The position numbers and the translations under genes are program-made. From an uncultured Bacteroidota bacterium (GTDB lineage: Bacteria; Bacteroidota; Bacteroidia; 2-12-FULL-35-15): a stretch of DNA of 11,130 bases. The notes beneath the pieces are model-generated. The model was given only the letters and a program-made list of their open reading frames with translations, was not told the DNA's origin and searched no databases. Numbering within the stretch: position 1 is the stretch's first letter; every line of letters starts with the position of its first letter. Of the stretch, positions 1 to 6,132 are shown in pieces. The stretch is from contig CAISYK010000333.1 of NCBI GenBank assembly GCA_903889605.1, positions 1 through 11,130 of the forward strand. The letters run 5' to 3'.

Positions 1-69
1 AAAAAAGTGAAACTAATTGCTGCGCATAAAACGCCTAAAGAAAATTTGTTTGTCATGTGGATTTTTTAA
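1..69 (+). CDS. Possible C-terminal end of a gene cut by the window edge
   Basis: Frame 1 is open from the first base for 22 codons and ends in TAA at 67-69, six bases before the stop codon of the convergent lipoprotein gene. The other two plus-strand frames close within about 30 bases. The peptide tail (KKVKLIAAHKTPKENLF, then VMWIF) has no motif I recognise. An open stretch this short is easily expected by chance in AT-rich DNA, so this is only a candidate partial gene. Its sole positional support is the tight tail-to-tail packing with the next gene. Confidence 0.25.
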   Translation, partial: KKVKLIAAHKTPKENLFVMWIF

Positions 70-75
70 AAATAT

Positions 76-1101
76 TTATTTTTTGAGTTTTGCATCTTCC
101 ATTATTACATCATAAAAGTACCCGAACCCAAAATCTTTGTCTAAGGTTATTTTTCCTTCAACAGTTATCTTGTCTCCCACTTTTACTTCCATATCTGTTG
201 TAATAGTTAAATCAAATTTTCCTGAAAAATCAGTTCCATCCTGAAGATGTATCCAGTTTTTTTTCATAATGCCGGGACTGAACTTTACAACCTCTCCTGT
301 CATTTTAATGGTTTTTCCTGCGTATGATTTTTTATTCTCAAGCAATGAAGCAATAGTTATATCATCTTTTGTGTGTTTCATTTTTATTTCTTTTTTGTCA
401 AGAGCAATTGATGAACCAGTTGATGAAACTGGTGCCTTTTGTGAACCTGCGGAAGTATTATTTCCTTCTGAAGGTGCTTTAACAGCAGATAAATTATCAA
501 GAAATAATATATTCTGAAAAGTCCTTTTTAATTCTTTGCTTTCGAAATTTGTCATCTGTAATCCACCGGTGAAATAAAATGTTTCACCTTTAGCTGCGTC
601 CATTTTTTTAGCAGCCAGCCATTGTTCACCATTGCCGTCTTTTGCGCGGATATATGTGTATTGGCTTGTTTGAAGCACTTCTTCGGCAACTATAGTATGT
701 GCATCCGGCGGAGCAGGGCTTTCTGTATTTTCCTGGCTTAAACCGGAAGCAGGCTGCTGAGTATCCTTAGTACCGCTGGTTTCAATATTTTCAGGGCTTG
801 TGCTTACACCTTCAAGGAATAAAATTTCTTTAAAAGTTCTGTTTAATTCTTTGCTTGCAAAATCATTCATAGGAAGACCTCCCATATAATAATAGGTTTC
901 TCCGGCAGAAGCCTGCATTTTAGGCAGCGCCAGCCACTGATCTACAGCACCTTCTTTTACATGAAGGTAAGTGTATTGGCTTGTTTGCAGAACTTCTTCA
1001 ACAACTGCGGTGTGAACACCTGCAGGGATATTTGAATTTTTATTTGACTGACATGCACATAATAAAGCAGCTATAGCAGTTGTAAGAAATATTTTTTTCA
1101 T
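76..1101 (-). CDS. Lipoprotein with two NrfJ-like repeats and a C-terminal OB-fold-like domain
   Basis: This 341-residue exported protein starts at an ATG followed by a lipoprotein signal: MKK, a hydrophobic core, and LCAC with Cys17 as the likely lipidated residue. Two copies of a roughly 70-residue unit follow, at residues 30-100 and 135-205. Each has EVLQTSQYTY, an aromatic W-L-A strand, and a closing M..F.SKEL.RTF..ILFL block. They are joined by Ser/Thr/Pro-rich linkers. Residues 240-341 form an OB-fold-like domain (GKTIKMTGEVVKF, NWIHLQDGT, VKVGDKITVEGKI, DKDFGFGY). By memory, the repeat resembles small NrfJ-type proteins linked to cytochrome c systems, and the C-terminal part resembles domains often auto-labelled 'DNA-binding'. 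A membrane-anchored lipoprotein outside the cytoplasm makes nucleic acid binding unlikely. The gene lies 93 bp downstream of ccsBA on the same strand and may be cotranscribed with it. The biochemical function is unknown; involvement in cytochrome c maturation is inferred from context. Confidence 0.85.
   Translation of the reverse strand: MKKIFLTTAIAALLCACQSNKNSNIPAGVHTAVVEEVLQTSQYTYLHVKEGAVDQWLALPKMQASAGETYYYMGGLPMNDFASKELNRTFKEILFLEGVSTSPENIETSGTKDTQQPASGLSQENTESPAPPDAHTIVAEEVLQTSQYTYIRAKDGNGEQWLAAKKMDAAKGETFYFTGGLQMTNFESKELKRTFQNILFLDNLSAVKAPSEGNNTSAGSQKAPVSSTGSSIALDKKEIKMKHTKDDITIASLLENKKSYAGKTIKMTGEVVKFSPGIMKKNWIHLQDGTDFSGKFDLTITTDMEVKVGDKITVEGKITLDKDFGFGYFYDVIMEDAKLKK
487..1014 (-). repeat. 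Internal 315-bp-period duplication inside the lipoprotein gene
   Basis: The two protein repeats (residues 30-100 and 135-205) correspond to 802-1014 and 487-699, offset by exactly 315 bp (105 codons). Nucleotide identity survives in patches: a 17-base string, gtgtattggcttgtttg on the plus strand, occurs at 656-672 and 971-987. A 15-base string, tttaattctttgctt, occurs at 527-541 and 842-856. The same offset for both strings shows a true duplication of the unit plus linker, with identity kept by recent origin, gene conversion or strong codon-level constraint. Confidence 0.8.
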
Positions 1102-1194
1102 TTAGATTATTGTTTAAAAATTAGAACTTTTTGTTTTTTTGAAAATTAAAAATTAATAATAATGTACATAAAAATGATAATATTTTTTGTTTTC

Positions 1195-4100
1195 TTAGCT
1201 TTCCGGAACCTGTTCTGAGCTTACTTCCGTATCAATATATTTATTTATCATCATTTCTTTTATTTTTGCCGCGACTATAAGCAGCAGGATTGATATTATT
1301 ATTCCCCAAGCCCAAAGGGGGAAAATTGCATGATCTCCTGCACCATAACTGTGCATCCCTTTTGATAGAAAGTAATTTACACCAAAAAATGTCATTAGTA
1401 CACTGCCAAAACTTATAATGGATGCAACATTAAAAAGATATTTTCCTTTTAGTTTAGGTATAAACCTTAAATGGAGCAAAACTGTATATGTTATAACAAT
1501 TATCAGCGCCCAGGTTTCCTTTGCATCCCAGCCCCAATATCTTCCCCACGATTCATTTGCCCAAACTCCTCCAAGGAATGTGCCTACTGTGGCTAAAAAA
1601 AGTCCGACAGTCAAATTCATCTCATTAATGTAAGTGAGTTCCAAAATCAGTAAATCTAAACGTTCGTGATTTTGTTTTGTTTTGAATAAATATATAAACA
1701 AATTCATTATTCCAAGAATAAATCCTAAGCCCAAAAAGCCATAGCTGATTGTTAGGACCGCCACATGTATAATAAGCCAGTATGATTTTAATACTGGAGT
1801 TAGATTGGTTAACTGCGGGTCATAACTGCTGTGGCTTGCAGTCATAAGAATAAAAAACGCAAGTAATGCTGTAGCCGCCAAAGTAATTTTTGAGTACCTC
1901 ACAAAGCTGAATCCTGCAAGCAATGTACCCCATGATACCAAAATTAATGCTTCGTATCCATTACTCCATGGAGCGTATCCAAGCAAATAAGACCTAAGCG
2001 CCATACCGAAGGTTTGGTAAAGGAATCCAGCCCCCAAAAGGACAATACAAATATTCAGTAAAGTATTAACTAGTTTACTCTTTTTAGTTCTTACATTATC
2101 AATAAATGCAAGCAAAAGGAGGAGAATGCTTAATACTGCATAGCAGTTTTTAAGTACAATAAATATCTGCGCTTTAGTATAAAATATTTCTGCATTTATT
2201 TTGGCTTCAGAAGGCAGTAAGTCAGCCGATGAGCCTTGTCGCTGTGCGCTTGCAATATACCCCAGTATTTTATCTGCTTTTGAATAATTACCGGATTTTT
2301 GTGATTCCATTACAGTTTGAATGTACTTCAGCATAATGCCGGAGTAATTAAATGTTTTTAACTGCAGATCCTGATTAATAATATTTATTACTCCGGTTAA
2401 AGGCATTTTTGCAGCCGGTTCGTTCCAGCTTACCCATTTGTTATTAGGGGCGCCTTGTTCCGGGAATATTTTCAAAATACTGCCCTGAAACACCATCATA
2501 AAAACATTTAAGCGTTCATCAACTTTTATTATTTCTTTATCAAAATTATTTTGTTCTGCGGGTTTTTTTCTGAAAGCCTCTTCAGCAAATTTTTCTAATT
2601 TATATTTAGAATCCTTATCAAAAAAATCGAAAAATGAAGCTTGTTTGGTAGTAATTCCAATTATATCTTTTACGGACTGCTCTTTTATATAAACAATTTT
2701 CTGCGCCTTCCAAAATTCAGGATCTGCCATCATATCAAGGTAAACCTGCATAGCGTCCATTTTGCCTTTACCTTCAATATTGAATTTGTCGTTTCGGGCT
2801 ATTTTATGCAGTACGTCAAAAGCCAATGAATGCAATGGTTCAAACCTGCCGTCCACGGATTGGGTAATTAAATGACCGAATTTGTCGGCATGCACTGGGT
2901 CAACGGCAGGGAGTATTGTGTCCTGAGAAAAAAGACAAGTGCTGAAACCTAAAACCAATACAATTGTAAGTATTCCGGCTTTTCTCTCTTTTCTTATTTC
3001 AACAATATTTCTTCTCAGCATTAGGAAACGAGAATTCTTATTTAATAAAGTTAGAATAAAACCGATAGCTAATAGAATATATCCAAAATAGGATACCCAA
3101 GTACCCCAAAAATCATGATTAACAGAAAGTATGGTGCCTTTTTCATCCTGATCGTATGACGATTGAAAAAATCTGTAATTGTCATAATCCAAAATATTAT
3201 TCATAAATATCCTATGATCTTTTTTAAAGTTTGTACGGTTGTCAATTACTGTTACTTCACTTGCATATGAAGAAGGGCTTTCTGAACCGGCATACCTTTC
3301 TAAAATAAACTTTTTTAAGTATATTGAAAAAGGAAGTTCAAAAGCTCTTTTGCCATAGGCTATTTTTAAAGACAATCCGTCAAAAATAAAATCGTTATTG
3401 CTGGCAACCTGTCCTGAGGAATATAATATAGGAACTTCATGATTTTTGTCGTTGATTTTTACATCAAATATTAACCCACTGGATTCGCTTGTTTCGGTTG
3501 GAGAACTGACTATCTTTTTAACAGCGCTTTTATAAAATTTTGTAAACATAAAAGCTCCTTCTGGGGTACTGTAAATATAATTGTTTTTAAATTCTGCAGG
3601 TGTATCTTTTTTTATTGTATCATTTTCAGTTTGACTGGTATTTGTCGTTCTAATTTCATTTGGAGAAGATATTTGCAGCGCCCCATCCTTTTCTACAATT
3701 TGAACGGCATTTTTTGATTTATCGTTATTAAAAGAAATTATAATCTTTCCTATATTTTTTGTTTCCCCTTTTTCAATAAATATTTTTTCTTTCCCAGTCT
3801 CAGTTTGAACCATAAGTTCAATTAGGTCTTTACCTCCTGCCGCATTTTCATCTATTTTTTCTACAGCATTTTGTATAAATTCTCTGCAGTTGATTTCTAT
3901 TTTGCCTTTTTCATCAGTAGGAATTTCAGTATGAAAAGAATTATCCGAAAATTGGCCAAAATTAACAGGGAAATCCTTGTTATACGTTTTGCTCTTATCA
4001 GTTAATGAAATTCTCAGATATGGATTAGAGCTGTATAAAATATTTGAGGCTTCTCCCTCACGGATGCGCATATTGCCTTCATACCCAAAATAACGTGTAA

Positions 4101-4395
4101 TGCCTGCACCAATTATCATTACAATAAATGCAAGATGAAAAGCTACACCCCCTATTCTCTCTTTACGCCACATATTGAATGTCTTAATATGTCCGATAAA
4201 ATTTAAAGCAAGTATTATAAACAGCAGCTCAAACCATTTGGTATTATAAATGAGTTCCTTCGAGGCTGCTGTGTCGTATTTGTCTTCAATAATAGTGCCT
4301 AAGCCCATTGCTGCGGCAAGTATAATAAGTATAATAATTGAAGTTTTTGAGGAGAAAATAATGTCTAAAATTCGTTTCATAATAATGTTTTTCAT
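1195..4395 (-). CDS. ccsBA: Fused ResB-CcsA cytochrome c synthase (CcsBA, system II)
   Basis: This 1066-residue membrane protein exports haem and attaches it to apocytochromes c on the outer face of the inner membrane. The ResB half has membrane segments near residues 18-36, 53-70 and 83-101, a soluble region to about 430, and another segment at 433-451. The CcsA half (about 745-1045) carries the WWD haem-handling motif at 944-962 with WGWD at 954-957. Four histidines (87, 877, 975, 1015) fit the haem-ligand histidines of Helicobacter hepaticus CcsBA (77, 761, 858, 897 from memory); the last three are spaced 98 and 40 here against 97 and 39 there. Residues 473-491 look like a signal peptide ending in SQ, followed by a roughly 250-residue periplasmic stretch (HADKFGHLITQSVDGRFEPLH onward) typical of Bacteroidota versions. 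The start is at 4395; an internal ATG at 4380 (MKRILDI) is equally plausible. No haem-binding CXXCH protein is encoded in the window, so its clients lie elsewhere. Confidence 0.95.
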   Translation of the reverse strand: MKNIIMKRILDIIFSSKTSIIILIILAAAMGLGTIIEDKYDTAASKELIYNTKWFELLFIILALNFIGHIKTFNMWRKERIGGVAFHLAFIVMIIGAGITRYFGYEGNMRIREGEASNILYSSNPYLRISLTDKSKTYNKDFPVNFGQFSDNSFHTEIPTDEKGKIEINCREFIQNAVEKIDENAAGGKDLIELMVQTETGKEKIFIEKGETKNIGKIIISFNNDKSKNAVQIVEKDGALQISSPNEIRTTNTSQTENDTIKKDTPAEFKNNYIYSTPEGAFMFTKFYKSAVKKIVSSPTETSESSGLIFDVKINDKNHEVPILYSSGQVASNNDFIFDGLSLKIAYGKRAFELPFSIYLKKFILERYAGSESPSSYASEVTVIDNRTNFKKDHRIFMNNILDYDNYRFFQSSYDQDEKGTILSVNHDFWGTWVSYFGYILLAIGFILTLLNKNSRFLMLRRNIVEIRKERKAGILTIVLVLGFSTCLFSQDTILPAVDPVHADKFGHLITQSVDGRFEPLHSLAFDVLHKIARNDKFNIEGKGKMDAMQVYLDMMADPEFWKAQKIVYIKEQSVKDIIGITTKQASFFDFFDKDSKYKLEKFAEEAFRKKPAEQNNFDKEIIKVDERLNVFMMVFQGSILKIFPEQGAPNNKWVSWNEPAAKMPLTGVINIINQDLQLKTFNYSGIMLKYIQTVMESQKSGNYSKADKILGYIASAQRQGSSADLLPSEAKINAEIFYTKAQIFIVLKNCYAVLSILLLLLAFIDNVRTKKSKLVNTLLNICIVLLGAGFLYQTFGMALRSYLLGYAPWSNGYEALILVSWGTLLAGFSFVRYSKITLAATALLAFFILMTASHSSYDPQLTNLTPVLKSYWLIIHVAVLTISYGFLGLGFILGIMNLFIYLFKTKQNHERLDLLILELTYINEMNLTVGLFLATVGTFLGGVWANESWGRYWGWDAKETWALIIVITYTVLLHLRFIPKLKGKYLFNVASIISFGSVLMTFFGVNYFLSKGMHSYGAGDHAIFPLWAWGIIISILLLIVAAKIKEMMINKYIDTEVSSEQVPES

Positions 4396-4442
4396 TTACA
4401 GCTGCAATAATTCTGCTCAAAATTGAAGATATTAACATCTAT

Positions 4443-4466
4443 AAAAAATGATATGAATCATTTTTT
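4443..4466. promoter_or_regulatory. Perfect 10-bp inverted repeat, candidate operator or hairpin
   Basis: The arms aaaaaatgat (4443-4452) and atcatttttt (4457-4466) are exact reverse complements separated by the four bases atga. The dyad ends 47 bp upstream of the ccsBA start codon, on the promoter side of the divergent region. It could be a regulator's operator (TGAT-N4-ATCA core). Alternatively it could form a weak A/U-rich hairpin in the ccsBA leader. It has too little G+C to be a convincing intrinsic terminator. The function is inferred; only the symmetry is observed. Confidence 0.4.
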
Positions 4467-4641
4467 GGCCAATATAATAAGCAGTCCTTTGTGTAAGACT
4501 ACAAAATAGGCGATCCGATAAAGTAAGACAGTTTTTTAATTGTACAAAAAAATCATGCTGTTTCAACTGACTTTCATTTAAGTAGGAACTGAAATATTGT
4601 GAGATTTAGTAACATTTTTTGAAATTATTAGAAAAGGATTT

Positions 4642-4694
4642 ATATGACATTTATCTGTATTTTTTTTATTGGATTTATGTAATATGACATTTAT
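4642..4694 (+). repeat. 13-bp direct repeat, each copy holding a short ORF start
   Basis: The string atatgacatttat occurs at 4642-4654 and again at 4682-4694, 40 bp apart, and ggattta lies just upstream of each copy. Each copy contains ATG ACA TTT AT. The first opens a 12-codon frame (4644-4682), preceded by an AAGGA-like element at 4634-4638. The second opens a 25-codon frame (4684-4761). The second frame is in phase with the downstream gene but separated from it by stop codons. The repeat may be a pair of regulator sites, a small duplication, or tandem leader ORFs. Nothing in the sequence decides between these. Confidence 0.45.
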
Positions 4695-4788
4695 TTTAGA
4701 ATTGAATAAAGCTTCTTTCTATAGTCCAGAATGCCGAATAATAACAATTGACTTATCTTAAATAATTATTTCTTAATACATAAACTTA

Positions 4789-5808
4789 ATGAGACTTATT
4801 TTCCTTGCCGCAATTACTGTATTTTCTTTATTTCATTCAAAGATTTATTCCCAGACGGCCAACGCTCCTAAACTATTTGCTCACAAAGTTATTGTTGAAG
4901 AAATACTTCAGACAAAAAATTACACATATCTTCGAGTAAAAGAACGCATTAAAGATGTTGATTCAATACAATGGATGGCAGCGCCATTATTTGAACCTAC
5001 AATAGGAGCAACTTATTATTTTCAAAGCGGTTTGCAAATGGGTGAATTCCACAGCACTGAATTAGATCGGACATTTAAAGAAATTGTGTTTCTCAGCAGT
5101 ATTAGTTCAAACCCGGAAATAGGAGGAGTAAATTTGTTAGCAGGTTTGCCTGTTGCCCCTGCTGCGCCCGCTGATACTACGCATAAGGCTCCTGCTGTGG
5201 TACACACTGTAGTTGTTAAAGAAGTATTGCCGGCTGGCGGGTATACCTATCTGCGTGTAAAAGAAGGTGATAAAGAAGAATGGCTGGCAGTGGTGAAAGT
5301 AAAAGTTACTCCAGGCCAGACCTTAACATTCGATGATTTTGGAATGATGACAGACTGGACCAGCAAGGAATTGAATAGAACTTTTAAAGAAGTTTTATTA
5401 GTTGCCAAATTGAAGCTTAAACCAGGCTCAGAGAGCATTGTTGATGATTCACAAAAAAACAAATCCGATAAAGAAAGTGCTAACAAAAATGATTTAAAAA
5501 TTAAGCACGTTAAAGATGTCACTTCCATTGCTAAATTGCTGGAGGATAAAAAATCATATTCCGGCAAAACGGTAAAAGTTAAAGGGAAAGTTACCAAATA
5601 CAGTTCAAACATTTTGGGCAGCAACTGGATACATATTGAGGATGGTACAAGTTTTTCAGGGAAAAATGACTTAACAATAACTATTGACAAAGAAGTGAAA
5701 GTAGGGGATCTTATTACTGCTGAAGGCAAAATTTCGTTAGATAAAGACTTTGGTTCCGGGTACTTTTTTGATGTTATTATGCAGGATGCCGATATTTTAG
5801 ATAAATAA
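4789..5808 (+). CDS. Secreted protein with two NrfJ-like repeats and a C-terminal OB-fold-like domain (paralogue)
   Basis: This 339-residue protein has the same architecture as the lipoprotein encoded at 76-1101. The N-terminus is an ordinary signal peptide (MRLIFLAAITVFSLF, then IYSQ) with no lipobox cysteine, so the product is expected free in the periplasm or beyond. Repeat 1 spans residues 33-95 (IVEEILQTKNYTYLRVKE to RTFKEIVFL). Repeat 2 spans 138-206 (KEVLPAGGYTYLRVKEG to SKELNRTFKEVLLV) and is the more divergent copy. The OB-fold-like domain, about 237-339, has NWIHIEDGT, LTITIDKEVKVGD and DKDFGSGYFFDV. By my hand alignment it is about two thirds identical to the lipoprotein's domain. 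The linker at residues 111-137 is rich in Ala and Pro. The gene diverges from ccsBA. A periplasmic partner in cytochrome c maturation is inferred from this neighbourhood; no catalytic motif is visible. Confidence 0.85.
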   Translation: MRLIFLAAITVFSLFHSKIYSQTANAPKLFAHKVIVEEILQTKNYTYLRVKERIKDVDSIQWMAAPLFEPTIGATYYFQSGLQMGEFHSTELDRTFKEIVFLSSISSNPEIGGVNLLAGLPVAPAAPADTTHKAPAVVHTVVVKEVLPAGGYTYLRVKEGDKEEWLAVVKVKVTPGQTLTFDDFGMMTDWTSKELNRTFKEVLLVAKLKLKPGSESIVDDSQKNKSDKESANKNDLKIKHVKDVTSIAKLLEDKKSYSGKTVKVKGKVTKYSSNILGSNWIHIEDGTSFSGKNDLTITIDKEVKVGDLITAEGKISLDKDFGSGYFFDVIMQDADILDK

Positions 5809-6132
5809 AGGTTTATATTTCCTCATTAATAACTTGAAAATTGGTTTGATTCATTTTCATGAACAGTTGCTTTCAATTTGCTCTATACAACTGCAATTTA
5901 TTAAACCTCTTTTAATTTTATTAGATAAAAGATTGCGGCTGCCTTTTCAGAATTAAGGGGGCTAAGCATAAATAGCTATATCTTGCCGGCATTCTTATTG
6001 GTATTAAGATATTCCTTTCATAATGATTTAATTGATAAGGCAGCATCTTACAGATTTTTCATATCAATTGTGAATACTGCACTTTGATTTAAAATAAATA
6101 TATTTCGGGTCTTCTGTTGAATTCATAATTTT
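5809..6132. other. 324-bp intergenic stretch with no recognisable element
   Basis: No open frame of note, tRNA, or intrinsic terminator with a GC stem and T-run is visible after the upstream stop codon. An 8-bp inverted pair (gctgcctt at 5938-5945, aaggcagc at 6037-6044) is about 90 bp apart and could be chance. The region should contain the promoter of the downstream secreted nuclease-fold gene, but no clear Bacteroidota promoter match was found. Confidence 0.6.

Larger units (their letters stand above)
4396..4788. other. Divergent intergenic region between ccsBA and the repeat/OB-fold gene
   Basis: This 393-bp non-coding stretch must hold the promoters of ccsBA (minus) and the repeat/OB-fold gene (plus). 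I see no good match to the Bacteroidota promoter pattern (TTG then TAnnTTTG) at a proper distance from either start. It contains a perfect 10-bp inverted repeat close to ccsBA and a 13-bp direct repeat close to the plus-strand gene, both listed separately. No tRNA or recognisable riboswitch was seen. Confidence 0.7.

Noticed and set aside
269..517. Plus-strand 82-codon frame opposite the lipoprotein gene
   Set aside because: It is an antisense shadow of a gene with conserved domains; its hydrophobic text reflects the complement of lysine-rich codons.
4748..4779. TTGACT and TAATAC as a sigma-70-like promoter before the repeat/OB-fold gene
   Set aside because: The spacer is 20 bp, the second box lies only 9 bp from the ATG, and this consensus is not typical of Bacteroidota.
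5022..5729. Minus-strand open frames of 61 and 160 codons opposite the repeat/OB-fold gene
   Set aside because: They mirror the plus-strand coding sequence, which has clear domains, a signal peptide and a paralogue; no signal supports the antisense reading.
5938..6044. 8-bp inverted pair gctgcctt/aaggcagc as a long hairpin or regulatory RNA
   Set aside because: The arms are short, about 90 bp apart and not extended by further pairing.
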